Assembly (NCBI GenBank): GCA_017621085.1
Contig: JAGATW010000048.1
Span: forward strand, 1-32,230
Length of the DNA: 32,230 nucleotides
Source of the DNA: Clostridia bacterium
Lineage (GTDB): Bacteria > Bacillota > Clostridia > Oscillospirales > CAG-272
Direction of reading: 5' to 3'
Below, in pieces: positions 23,899 through 32,230 of the stretch. Below the pieces are notes generated by a model that saw only the letters and a program-made list of their open reading frames with translations, ran no database searches and was not told the DNA's origin. How positions within the stretch are numbered: the stretch's first letter is position 1; every line of letters starts with the position of its first letter. The translations under genes were made by a program, and so were the position numbers.

Positions 23899-24594
23899 TT
23901 ATTGCCTTTTCTTTTTATACTTGCGCACAAGCTCAATAATTAGTAAAACAAGTCCATAACAAACTGCATATATAGGCGCCATAACCCACGCAGTTAAAGA
24001 AGTTCCGGAAAGTATAGGCTCAGCAATATGGAAAGAGTCTGAAAAGCCAAAAACAGACATTTGGAAAGCCCCAAGAGTTAAATAAGAGGTAAATCCAAAT
24101 AAGGTGCAATACCACCTTTTGTATGTAATGTTAATTTGCTTAAATAAAAGCAAGGCGCAAACCATTACTAAGCAAATGCTATGATGCAAAAGCCCTGAAA
24201 TAGTTGGCAAATAGAAAATAGAAGGACCTTGGTCAAGGAAAGTTGGGTTAAATATTGTAATTGTCGCGCCAACAAGCCCTAATGCCCACAAAAAATGGTA
24301 AGCACCGTTATCCTTTTTTCCAAAGAGAACAGCCAAGGACAAGGCGAGGCTTGTCATTCCGCAAAAGCTGTCAGGAATAATCTGCTCCCAACGCACCTCG
24401 GAATATCTAAATACCTGCGAAAGCCTGTTAATTAAAATCCAAATGAACAATAAAATCGCAATAGATTTTAAAACTATATTTTGTGCTCGTTCTGTTTTAG
24501 CATACCTTTTCGCAAGAAAAAGCCCCAAAACAGATAAAGGTAATGTAATAAATAAGTAAATCAAATGAACAGGACCAAAAACACCAAGTCCCAT
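23899..24594 (-). CDS. YwaF/TMEM164-type integral membrane protein
   Basis: The 231-residue protein has about seven hydrophobic segments and no enzyme domain. The opening FGPVHL, the RWEQIIPDSFCGM segment and SGLLHHS fit the family of uncharacterised bacterial membrane proteins I know as YwaF/TP0381 or TMEM164-like; the match is from memory of motifs and is moderate. Start is ATG at 24594 (minus) with AGGAG about 10 bases upstream, and a promoter TTGAAT-17-TATAAT precedes it. It is monocistronic, convergent with the surface protein gene across a shared terminator. Function is unknown. Confidence 0.65.
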   Translation of the reverse strand: MGLGVFGPVHLIYLFITLPLSVLGLFLAKRYAKTERAQNIVLKSIAILLFIWILINRLSQVFRYSEVRWEQIIPDSFCGMTSLALSLAVLFGKKDNGAYHFLWALGLVGATITIFNPTFLDQGPSIFYLPTISGLLHHSICLVMVCALLLFKQINITYKRWYCTLFGFTSYLTLGAFQMSVFGFSDSFHIAEPILSGTSLTAWVMAPIYAVCYGLVLLIIELVRKYKKKRQ

Positions 24595-24627
24595 TTTGCA
24601 TCATCTCCTATACATCAAGTTTACTAT

Positions 24628-24656
24628 ATTATAAAACAAAAACATATAAAATTCAA
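24628..24656 (-). promoter_or_regulatory. promoter of the YwaF-like gene
   Basis: On the minus strand TTGAAT (24651-24656) and TATAAT (24628-24633) are separated by 17 bp, giving a start near 24621 and a leader of about 27 nt. Confidence 0.72.
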
Positions 24657-24658
24657 CA

Positions 24659-24877
24659 ATGGTTAACAGATTTAACATTTTGTACACAAATGTAACTAAT
24701 CTATTCATCAAAACACGCAAGGAAATATGTGATTACTTTGGAATTAAGAAGCTAACGAACAATGAAATGGAAAATAGCATAAATATGTTGATTGACATAG
24801 AAATTGCAAGAGGTAAAACAGAAAAACTCACCGACGATAACATCAGTGAGTTTCTTAAAAGTGTAACTATTTATTAA
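24659..24877 (+). CDS. small hypothetical ORF (72 aa), doubtful
   Basis: An ATG at 24659 opens a 72-residue frame of mostly charged and aliphatic residues (for example TRKEICDYFGIKK and KTEKLTDDNISEFLKSV), helical in appearance. No ribosome binding site or promoter is visible upstream, since the 60 bp before it carry the promoter of the minus-strand gene. The frame also overlaps the 3' end of the minus-strand anti-sigma gene by 11 bp. It may be a remnant of a larger gene or a chance frame. I list it only because amino-acid composition is coherent. Confidence 0.35.
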   Translation: MVNRFNILYTNVTNLFIKTRKEICDYFGIKKLTNNEMENSINMLIDIEIARGKTEKLTDDNISEFLKSVTIY

Positions 24878-25595
24878 TTTCGTTTAAGCTTAATACAATT
24901 TTTTCTATTTCTGCCCAGCCTAAGGCTTCATCACAGCTTAGGCTGAAATAATAGCCATACTCTAACCAGAAAACAAAATAAACACCGTTTTTCAACGAGT
25001 AAAAAATCTCTTTATCACCAATAAGCTTGGATTGCATCAATGAGTTTTCGTTATCCATTGTAATGTCATTTTCATCAACAATACTTTGAGTTAAATCTAT
25101 CATGTAAGCATCGTTTGCCCAAATAGTGAGCACCCTTCTATTGTTTGCAATTTTATCAAGCTCTATATAGTTGTTATCAGTAATGTAAGATAGCGTATAT
25201 TCCGTCTCAATTGAGGTAGGATAAACAACCTCTGGTTGTGTAGGCGTTGTGTTTGTCACATCCTTATCGCCTTCGCTGTTTTCCACAATGATAAGCTGAG
25301 TAAAGGTTTCATATGCCTTAACAAAAAAGTCAGCAACAGCATTTCTTATTTCAGCCGATACTGTAAACATTACACATATACTAACTAAAATCGCAGCAAC
25401 TATCGCAACGACAACTCTTTTTGGATTGAAGATATGCCTTACTGGTTGTTGTGATGTTATAGTTTTCCTTATTCTTTCCTTAAAGCTTTCGGATACTGTT
25501 ATATCAGAATAATCCAATGCTTCAATTTCTTTAATTTCTGCCAAGGTGCTTTCAATCAGACAGCTTTTAAGCATATTGTTATTAATAGTACTCAT
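24867..25595 (-). CDS. anti-sigma factor-like single-TM protein
   Basis: The 242-residue protein has a cytoplasmic N-terminus of about 58 residues (ESTLAEIKEIEALDYSDITVSESFKERIRKTI, a short helical region able to hold a sigma factor), one TM helix at about residues 61-82, a Thr/Pro-rich linker, and an extracytoplasmic domain from about residue 130. Its last 60 residues (NGVYFVFWLEYGYYFSLSCDEAL, then WAEIEKIVLSL) resemble DUF4367-type domains often fused to anti-sigma proteins. It lacks a recognisable zinc HxxxCxxC ZAS motif. Its start overlaps the sigma factor stop by 4 bp (ATGA), with GGAG upstream. By operon logic it sequesters the upstream ECF factor; experimental proof is absent. Confidence 0.75.
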   Translation of the reverse strand: MSTINNNMLKSCLIESTLAEIKEIEALDYSDITVSESFKERIRKTITSQQPVRHIFNPKRVVVAIVAAILVSICVMFTVSAEIRNAVADFFVKAYETFTQLIIVENSEGDKDVTNTTPTQPEVVYPTSIETEYTLSYITDNNYIELDKIANNRRVLTIWANDAYMIDLTQSIVDENDITMDNENSLMQSKLIGDKEIFYSLKNGVYFVFWLEYGYYFSLSCDEALGWAEIEKIVLSLNEINK

Positions 25596-26134
25596 ATATC
25601 TAAATCTCCAAATTTATTTTTTAAAATTTTCTTACCACGCCTAAATCTTGTTTCAACAGTTTTGAATGGTAAATTCAACAGTACAGATATTTCCTTTAAT
25701 GTTTTTTCAAAAGAGATATAAAGGGTTAATACATCCTTGTATATTGACGGCATGGTATTAACAAAAGCTAACAACTCATAATAGCTATCCTTTTTAAGAA
25801 CATCCTCCTCTAAATTATATACAGTCGGCAAATTAAAGAATTCATCGAAATTAACAGTTTTATGCTTGCTGTTTAATTTTTTAAGATTCAGGGCTGAATT
25901 CCTTATGCATATAAAGAGATACGACTTAGTTTCGTTTTCGTTATTTGTTGGCACAGTACAGTTTCCACCTATAATACTTAAAAACACATCGTTTACTGCG
26001 TCCTCGGCATCCGCATCGTTTTTTAGGTAGTGAAAGGCTATTTTTAACATCCAACTAAGGTAAGTATCATAAATTTTCGTAATAGTTGCCTTATCCTCTT
26101 CGTTGGTAATTAGAGACAAATAAAATGTTAGCAT
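25592..26134 (-). CDS. ECF (group IV) RNA polymerase sigma factor
   Basis: The 180-residue protein has the region 2 helix pattern (YDTYLSWMLKIAFHYLKNDADAEDAVNDVFLSII), where DAEDAVNDVF matches the DAEDixQevF core, and region 4 with PSIYKDVLTLYISFEKTLKEISVLLNLPFKTVETRFRRGKKIL, the -35-binding helix-turn-helix. I start at 26134 because the promoter -10 at 26161-26166 puts the upstream ATG at 26170 in the promoter; AAAGGTG lies 5 bases before this start. It is followed by the anti-sigma gene with a 4-bp overlap. Target promoters are unknown; the divergent secreted-protein/RHS operon is a candidate. Confidence 0.9.
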   Translation of the reverse strand: MLTFYLSLITNEEDKATITKIYDTYLSWMLKIAFHYLKNDADAEDAVNDVFLSIIGGNCTVPTNNENETKSYLFICIRNSALNLKKLNSKHKTVNFDEFFNLPTVYNLEEDVLKKDSYYELLAFVNTMPSIYKDVLTLYISFEKTLKEISVLLNLPFKTVETRFRRGKKILKNKFGDLDI

Positions 26135-26160
26135 AGTTACACCTTTAGAATTTTTTTCAC

Positions 26161-26189
26161 AGTATATCATACAAAATTCGCAAAGTCAA
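26161..26189 (-). promoter_or_regulatory. sigma-A promoter of the ECF/anti-sigma operon
   Basis: On the minus strand TTGACT (26184-26189) and TATACT (26161-26166) are spaced by 17 bp. The ECF operon thus has a housekeeping promoter; I see no second, ECF-type promoter on this side. Confidence 0.8.
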
Positions 26190-26308
26190 CAAAAAAACGA
26201 GAATGTTAACTAATTGTAAATTGAGAAAAAATTATAAAAACTTGAATGATATTTATAAAAAATCTCCTTTTTAATTGTAGGTAATGGTAAAAGAAGGGAG
26301 GTGAAAAT

Positions 26309-26734
26309 ATGAAATTAGGAAACAAAATACTTTCATTTGTTATGCTTGCTATACTTATGGCTGTTATGGTTGTACCCACATTTGCTGCAACGGGAAATGG
26401 AATAACACCGTTCTATAATAACACAGGCACAACGGAAACAATTTTTACAATCGATGAAGATGGAGTAGGTATGGTTACATATACCTGTAGAGGCTACAGA
26501 GGAATAACCACAAGCATTACAGTAGAAACAAGAATTGAAAGACTGTCAGGCTCCTCCTGGGTACAGGTGGAGGGCGCTTCTTGGACTGATACTTCAACCT
26601 TGTACTATTGTGCGAGTGATCATTCTATTCAATTACCTGCTCGCGGCACTTATAAGGCAGTTATAACCTATACAGTAGCCGGCAGTGGTGGAGCAACAGA
26701 TGTTATCACAAGAGAAATCGAAAAAACCTATTAA
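26309..26734 (+). CDS. small secreted protein upstream of the RHS gene
   Basis: I do not recognise this 141-residue protein. A signal peptide spans about residues 1-27 (MKLGNKILSFVMLAILMAVMVV..TFA-ATG), so the mature protein is about 115 residues and beta-rich, with two cysteines (YTCRG and YYCAS) that could pair, and a C-terminal strand VITREIEKTY. The layout, an all-beta immunoglobulin-like sandwich with one disulfide, is a guess from pattern. The ribosome site AGGGAGGTGA at 26295-26304 is unusually strong. The 26190-26300 leader has no convincing sigma-A promoter. A perfect 13-bp hairpin separates it from the RHS gene 76 bp downstream. Confidence 0.8.
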   Translation: MKLGNKILSFVMLAILMAVMVVPTFAATGNGITPFYNNTGTTETIFTIDEDGVGMVTYTCRGYRGITTSITVETRIERLSGSSWVQVEGASWTDTSTLYYCASDHSIQLPARGTYKAVITYTVAGSGGATDVITREIEKTY

Positions 26735-26742
26735 AAACTTAA

Positions 26743-26773
26743 GCATTTGGCTACTAATTCAGTAGCCAAATGC
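26743..26773 (+). other. perfect 13-bp hairpin between secreted protein and RHS genes
   Basis: GCATTTGGCTACT (26743-26755) pairs with AGTAGCCAAATGC (26761-26773) around AATTC. No T-run follows, so it is more likely a partial terminator, stabiliser or processing site than a full stop. It could give high small-protein and low RHS expression from one message. Confidence 0.7.
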
Positions 26774-26809
26774 CACCCTCAAAAAACAAGAAAACAAAGG
26801 AGAATTATT

Positions 26810-29800
26810 ATGAAGAACAGAATTAGATTAACCGTAAAAATGTTGGCTTTCGTTATGTCAGTATTAATTCTCATTGCATCCTTGCCTGTATCGTCTATTG
26901 CAAGTGCCATTTACAATGACACAGGCGATACAAACGATACAAGTACAGAAAATACAAGTGAAAATGCTGATATACAATCAGAACAAAAACCGAAAGATGT
27001 AATAGTCTTAGAAGAGGACGAAGCATTAAGGGAAGAAAACATCAAGCATTTTAAACTGTCTGATGGTACTACAAAAGCAGTTGTATATACACAACCGGTA
27101 CATTACAAGGATTCTAACGGTAAGTGGATAGACATTGATAATGCTCTAACACTTAATGGCAGTGAATATTCCACAAATAACAAATCAGAAATTAAATTTG
27201 CAAATAAGTCAGGCTCCTCGGGGCTTGTTAGTATAAAGGACGGAAAATATAAAATAGACTTTACTCCGTCAAACACAAATAAAGTAAGCGTGGTAATTGA
27301 AAATCCACAAAGCAATAATAGTCGAAAATTCGAGGACTTGTCTGTTCTTAACAACCTTGTTTCAAAGGCTATTTATACAAATATCTATGACGGAATAGAT
27401 ATTGAATATGTCTTGGTGGGTAATAATATTAAAGAAAATATTATTGTCAAAGAAAAGCAAGACTCTTATACATACACCTTCGAGCTTAAGCTTAACAATC
27501 TAAGCGCAGAGCTTGTAAACGGAGCTATCATCCTGTCCGACTACGACAGTGACGAGCAAGTGTACGAAATCCCTGCGCCATATATGCTTGATGCAAACAA
27601 TGAATACAGTAATAGCGTCGAATACTCGCTTGTTCAAAACAGCAAGTGGAAATATACCCTAACCGTAACAGCAAATCCTGAATGGATAAACGCAGAGGAA
27701 AGAGTATTTCCGGTAACAATCGACCCGACAATACGTGTAAGCGACAGTTATATAACCGGTTATACCAACATTGCGTCAAACACAACAAGCACCTTGACAG
27801 TTGGAAACGGAAACAAAGCATACATACAGTTAAATGCATTACCAACCCTTCCCAATGATTCATTCGTGGTATCCGCCATACTAAAACTGTTTGCGACATC
27901 AGCCGGTGGCAATTATGTGGGTATATATCAAGGCGAATATACATCAATAAAAGATTTCAATGAAATAACTACAGCCACAGAGTATCAATGGGAAATTTCC
28001 GAAATTTTGAATAGCTGGTATATAGGTGGAGCAAGCAGTGGCAGCCTAAGATTGGAATCTGTAAGTGGCAGTGGAACATCTGAATTTTATTTAACGGATA
28101 ACAACGACAATACAGAACCTTCAACTTACCGCCCTAAAATCGTTATAACATACATGGACATAAAGGGCATAGAGCCATATTGGAGCTATATATCTCAAAA
28201 TGCAGGAATAGCAGGAACAGGAAATATAAACATAAATACAGGAGACCTGGTATTTTCTGTTCCAACCTTGACAACTACAGACAGCCTGTTTGGCTTTACA
28301 CCTACATTAATATATAATTCCACACTTGCAGGGCAGGACTATATATTTGCAAATGCGCAGGTGTCATATATAGGGGCATATGCGCCAAAGGGATTTAAAT
28401 TCAATGGGCACGAAACACTAATGAAAAGCACCCATCTTGACACAGATGGAACGAGCAAAGCTTACTATGTATGGACAGATGGAGATGGCACAGAGCATTA
28501 TTTTTATGAATCTGGTCAAAATACCAATGTATATATAGACGAAGACGGCTTACAATGCACACTTAGAATAGTGTCCAATAACGAGGCACAGCTCACAGAT
28601 GCTAATCATAATGTGCGCACATTTGAGTATTTAAATCCAATGTTTCTTAATAATGTAACAGAAGCTTGGTATTTAACATCCATCAGTGACAAAAACAATA
28701 ATAAGCTAAGCTTTGTTTTGAATAATGATAAAAATCCAACAGCAATAAATTTAACTCCTAACGGACAAAATCCAATAGAAATGCTAACCATTGAGTATTC
28801 TGACAGCTTGAGAATTAATCTTGTGTGGAACAAAACAAGTGGTGAAGCTCGCTTGTTAAGATATTCCGACACACCAACAGGAGAGCTTAGTGCTACAGGT
28901 GGAGCATACTTGCGTGAAATGCTGTTTTTACATTGTGACAATACAGTTACATCAGAAATGCTCCAAGCCTTTGTGGGAGATACAGATAATGTCGCAAGTG
29001 GCATAACAGTTGATGCGGTTGCCACATATGAATATGATAGTGATGGCTATTTGATTAAAGCAACAGATAACCTTTCTGATTATTCTATAGAATATACTAT
29101 CGGCTATTATTCAAAATTGATTAATGAAGTACAAGAATATGGCAAAAATCAGACACAGGGTCAAAGCATTGGGCTCACATATTATAAAAACTATACAAAG
29201 GTTATATATTCCGGTAGTGATGACGTGCTTGCAACAAATGATGACCTAGTAAACATATATTATTTTGACAATTCCGGAAGAACTCTAAGCACATATACAA
29301 TTGATTCAACCGGTGCAAAAGTATACGGAGCTGTAACAGGCGAGTATTCCAATGTGGAAAAAGCAAAAAATAGCTTAGCAATGTCAACGGTTGTAAACGG
29401 AAACAGTGCGAACTATGCATATAATGGTAATTTTGAATGGGATTCAAGTAGTGCAAAATACTGGACTCTTTCAAGCAATGCAAGATTTTGTGTTTCGGAT
29501 CCAGGTGTAGATTGGGATAACTCATATTTAGAATTAAGCGTTTTTGCAAATGAAACTGCCTCAGCAGAGCAAAACGTCTTTTTAGCTAATGGTACTTACA
29601 CCGTTTCATTTGACATTAAAGCATATGAAACCTCTAATCTAACAATATGCTTTGAAGTTGCCTCGGAAACATACTCATATATTGAAAGAATTCCTGTAAA
29701 TGAGATTTATGCCTCCGGAAATGGATTTTTCATTAGTTCAGCTTTTGAAATTCCACAAGTAGGCGACGATGCAACTGGATATACTATGGGAATTTATCTT

Positions 29801-32230
29801 GAAGGAAATAGCTTAATAGAAAACGAAGAATCTATTAAGATAGATAATGTAATGTTAGCAAAAACTACAGGAGCTTCATCATACAATTACGTTAATTTTG
29901 GTGACGCGCAATTTCAGGTGTATGATTTAGATGACACAAATGGTTGGCAATCACGATTAACTCAAGTGGACGAAGGTCACGGAAGGTCTTTGTATGTTGA
30001 GGGTACAATAAACTATGAAGCAAGTGTATATCAAACTATATATACCGCCCCACAGTCACTGATTGACCAATATCTTGATCCAATAAACGGTGGTGGATTC
30101 GCAACAAGTCAGGACAGAATTTTCACACTTTCCGGCTTTGCAAAGGCAGATTCAGCAATACCAAGCAATAAAAGCACGTTTGCATTAAATTTGAACATTT
30201 CCTATTATAGTGCAGGAGAGCTAAAAGGAGAGCCTATCCTCGCAAAATTCAATCCGGGGTATGCTGGATGGCAGTTTTCCACTGTTACTTTTGTTTTACC
30301 GACAGGTTCGTTTATCAAGGAAATAAAAGTAGAATGTGAATATTCACATAACATAGGAACCGCGTATTTTGACGATATAAGCTTGACCTGCGATACAGAC
30401 TCTCAAACAACCACTTATGAGTACTATGGTGATGGCAAATTAAAGGCAAAAGTATCAGGAGCAAACAATATCACATTTTATACATATGATGAAAACGATG
30501 TTACAAATGTAATTACAAACAGAACCAAAGATACATACCAATACGATAGTAACCACAATGTAATCTCTGTTACTTCATATAGTCATAATGAAAATATTGA
30601 GTACGGAAATAACAATTGGAATGTAGATTCAGCGTTTGAAAACAAACAGGTGTTAAAATCTACCACTATGTATAATTACAATGCATACGGTATGTTGAGT
30701 CAAGAGGTTACAAGGGGTTCAGCCAATGATGAATATGTTTATACAGGTTATACATACAACGTCTCAGCCGGTAGTAAGATTTTTGGCGCGCTAACCTGTA
30801 CAACAAATGGATTTAACAAAAAAACACAATATTTCTATAATGAAAATAATGGACAGCTAATAGCTTCAATTGAACCCGATAATAACGGATATTATTACAC
30901 ATATAATGACTTTGGAAACTTAATAAGTGTATATCCGGCAAAATATTCAACTGCGTTGCAAAAGATAACTAATTCTGCAAACGTTCATTATGAATATGAT
31001 GTGAACAATAGACTTTCCAAAATTATAATTGGAGATATGGAGTATCGCTTTACATATGATGAATTTGGAAATCAATCATCTGTCAGCGTAGGAAACAGCT
31101 CCTCTGCACTGTCGATAGCTTCACAAGAAAGAAACGCATATAATGGTAAGGTAACCAAAATCACATATGCTAATGGTACGGTTATATCGTATGAATATGA
31201 CGATCTTAGCAGAATGGTAAAAAAGACCTATAGCACAGGTACCGAAAGCATAGTATATGAATATGAATATGATTCTAACGGAAACTTATGCAAGGTTATT
31301 GATGGTAAAAGCGAAACAATAACCGTATATAAATACGACCACACAAATAAGCTGACAAAGATGATAGAATACGATTCAAATGAATATGTAAATAATTATA
31401 GCTTGAAATATCATTATGACAATAAAGATAGGTTTGCAGGAATGTTATATTCTCAAGATTATCAGTGTGGAACTAATTCATACGATAAATTAGATGTCAG
31501 CTACTCGTATGCATATAAAAGTGGTAGCGATTCTTTATTGGAATATTTAAGATTGCTTGTAGAAAATGATATGATATACGATATAGATTATATCTATGAC
31601 GATTTTAGAAGATATTCAAGTAAGACAGTAGCTGTAGGGAACATAGATAACGTTATTTCTTTTGATTATGTAAGTGCAAACAAGGTCACATCAAGTCTTG
31701 TATCATCATATACAACTCAGATAAAAACAGATACAGAAACAATTTCATCACAGACATTCAGTTACACTTATGACGCAGCAAATCAAAACATTACAGAGAT
31801 AAGGAATGCCAGTGGTAATTTGCTATACAGATATACTTATGATAGCCTTGACAGACTTGTGCGTGAGGACAATAGTGTAACAAACAAAACACATTTGTAC
31901 ACCTATGACAACAACGGTAATATTACGAATGAAGTAATTTTTGTCTACACATTAGGAGATGCGTACGATTCAACGTTTGTTGAAAGTTATCTTTGGACTT
32001 ATGCTAATTCTCAATGGGGAGACCAGTTGACGAACTATAACGGTGGAAATATATACTATGACAGTATGGGCAATCCAACTAGATATTACAATGGCTTGGA
32101 GTTTACTTGGGATAATGTCAACAATTTAGCAAGCATTAGTGATGGATGGTTGATTAACACCTATACCTACAACGATCAAGGTATTAGAACAAGTAAAACA
32201 GTAAACGGTGTAACTCATACCTATCACTTA
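26810..32230 (+). CDS. RHS/YD-repeat secreted protein, WapA-like (3' end outside window)
   Basis: The frame from ATG 26810 (AAAGGAG upstream) runs 1807 codons to the right edge with no stop. A signal peptide covers about residues 1-33. A beta-rich domain follows (about 80-305, opening PVHYKDSNGKWIDIDNAL), then a DNRLRE-type domain (about 310-448). The RHS-associated segment GTGNININTGDLVFSVP starts near 470. Two carbohydrate-binding-like modules lie at about 874-1020 and 1026-1195 (GNFEWDSSSAKYW; FDDISLTC). YD repeats follow from about 1200 (YEYDDLSRMVKKTY, YTYDSLDRLVRED, FTYDEFGNQ), ending at YNDQGIRTSKTVNG. This is the architecture of wall-associated RHS polymorphic toxins, whose variable toxin end follows the repeats. 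The toxin domain, immunity gene and stop are not in the window. Confidence 0.93.
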   Translation, partial: MKNRIRLTVKMLAFVMSVLILIASLPVSSIASAIYNDTGDTNDTSTENTSENADIQSEQKPKDVIVLEEDEALREENIKHFKLSDGTTKAVVYTQPVHYKDSNGKWIDIDNALTLNGSEYSTNNKSEIKFANKSGSSGLVSIKDGKYKIDFTPSNTNKVSVVIENPQSNNSRKFEDLSVLNNLVSKAIYTNIYDGIDIEYVLVGNNIKENIIVKEKQDSYTYTFELKLNNLSAELVNGAIILSDYDSDEQVYEIPAPYMLDANNEYSNSVEYSLVQNSKWKYTLTVTANPEWINAEERVFPVTIDPTIRVSDSYITGYTNIASNTTSTLTVGNGNKAYIQLNALPTLPNDSFVVSAILKLFATSAGGNYVGIYQGEYTSIKDFNEITTATEYQWEISEILNSWYIGGASSGSLRLESVSGSGTSEFYLTDNNDNTEPSTYRPKIVITYMDIKGIEPYWSYISQNAGIAGTGNININTGDLVFSVPTLTTTDSLFGFTPTLIYNSTLAGQDYIFANAQVSYIGAYAPKGFKFNGHETLMKSTHLDTDGTSKAYYVWTDGDGTEHYFYESGQNTNVYIDEDGLQCTLRIVSNNEAQLTDANHNVRTFEYLNPMFLNNVTEAWYLTSISDKNNNKLSFVLNNDKNPTAINLTPNGQNPIEMLTIEYSDSLRINLVWNKTSGEARLLRYSDTPTGELSATGGAYLREMLFLHCDNTVTSEMLQAFVGDTDNVASGITVDAVATYEYDSDGYLIKATDNLSDYSIEYTIGYYSKLINEVQEYGKNQTQGQSIGLTYYKNYTKVIYSGSDDVLATNDDLVNIYYFDNSGRTLSTYTIDSTGAKVYGAVTGEYSNVEKAKNSLAMSTVVNGNSANYAYNGNFEWDSSSAKYWTLSSNARFCVSDPGVDWDNSYLELSVFANETASAEQNVFLANGTYTVSFDIKAYETSNLTICFEVASETYSYIERIPVNEIYASGNGFFISSAFEIPQVGDDATGYTMGIYLEGNSLIENEESIKIDNVMLAKTTGASSYNYVNFGDAQFQVYDLDDTNGWQSRLTQVDEGHGRSLYVEGTINYEASVYQTIYTAPQSLIDQYLDPINGGGFATSQDRIFTLSGFAKADSAIPSNKSTFALNLNISYYSAGELKGEPILAKFNPGYAGWQFSTVTFVLPTGSFIKEIKVECEYSHNIGTAYFDDISLTCDTDSQTTTYEYYGDGKLKAKVSGANNITFYTYDENDVTNVITNRTKDTYQYDSNHNVISVTSYSHNENIEYGNNNWNVDSAFENKQVLKSTTMYNYNAYGMLSQEVTRGSANDEYVYTGYTYNVSAGSKIFGALTCTTNGFNKKTQYFYNENNGQLIASIEPDNNGYYYTYNDFGNLISVYPAKYSTALQKITNSANVHYEYDVNNRLSKIIIGDMEYRFTYDEFGNQSSVSVGNSSSALSIASQERNAYNGKVTKITYANGTVISYEYDDLSRMVKKTYSTGTESIVYEYEYDSNGNLCKVIDGKSETITVYKYDHTNKLTKMIEYDSNEYVNNYSLKYHYDNKDRFAGMLYSQDYQCGTNSYDKLDVSYSYAYKSGSDSLLEYLRLLVENDMIYDIDYIYDDFRRYSSKTVAVGNIDNVISFDYVSANKVTSSLVSSYTTQIKTDTETISSQTFSYTYDAANQNITEIRNASGNLLYRYTYDSLDRLVREDNSVTNKTHLYTYDNNGNITNEVIFVYTLGDAYDSTFVESYLWTYANSQWGDQLTNYNGGNIYYDSMGNPTRYYNGLEFTWDNVNNLASISDGWLINTYTYNDQGIRTSKTVNGVTHTYHL

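Noticed and set aside
26135-26170. Upstream ATG extension of the ECF sigma factor
   Set aside because: It overlaps the -10 hexamer of its own promoter; 26134 has AAAGGTG five bases upstream.
27528-27947. 139-codon antisense frame in the RHS gene
   Set aside because: The opposite strand is a continuous, domain-bearing 1807-codon frame; the antisense product has low-complexity Cys/Leu/Arg composition.

Overview
The window is AT-rich DNA read mostly on the plus strand. Gene content and signals suggest a low-GC Gram-positive anaerobe of the Clostridia, most likely a gut Oscillospirales/Ruminococcaceae-type bacterium. The reasons are GGAGG-type ribosome sites, TTGACA-17-TATAAT promoters, a SpoIVFB-like M50 protease, long InlB/Ig-repeat surface proteins, an RHS/YD-repeat protein, and a short inverted-repeat element of a kind I remember from gut Firmicutes. 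The taxonomic call is inference; no rRNA is present.

Region 1 (1-8431) is biosynthetic. The 3' end of an L-arabinose isomerase gene closes with a terminator. A strong promoter with an ARG-box-like palindrome then drives a complete operon argG-argH-argC-argJ-argB-argD-argF, with genes overlapping by 1-4 bp from argH to argC and from argJ through argF. The set covers glutamate to argininosuccinate and arginine by the cyclic (ArgJ) pathway. ArgC is the short type 2 form.

Region 2 (8417-8930) is a gene-free, palindrome-rich stretch. It holds nested inverted repeats that begin inside the argF 3' end, a MITE/REP-like element, an 18-bp-arm inverted repeat and a 9-bp-arm palindrome, the last next to a promoter for a small membrane protein (8932-9387).

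Region 3 (9545-17808) holds rarA on the minus strand, a two-gene set (single-TM protein plus M50 site-2-type protease), and a polyamine ABC transporter operon. In that operon PotC and PotD are one fused polypeptide and the promoter carries a perfect palindromic operator. A GH63-like cytoplasmic glycosidase follows.

Region 4 (17823-24594) looks like an accessory/surface region. It has a small XRE repressor divergent from a membrane protein with two matching palindromes between them, a membrane-embedded (7TM) LuxR-type regulator, a 1246-residue surface protein whose promoter has 11-bp-phased ACACCC repeats and no recognisable -35, and a minus-strand YwaF/TMEM164-like membrane protein.

Region 5 (24659-32230) contains an ECF sigma/anti-sigma pair on the minus strand, divergent from a small secreted protein and a giant RHS/YD-repeat protein. 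The latter is open through the right edge (1807 codons without a stop), so its C-terminal, possibly toxic, end is outside the window.

Points most worth a second look are the phased-repeat promoter beside the 7TM-LuxR receptor, the ECF/secreted-protein/RHS cluster, the PotC-PotD fusion tethered by two membrane helices, the XRE divergent operator pair, and the palindrome cluster after argF.
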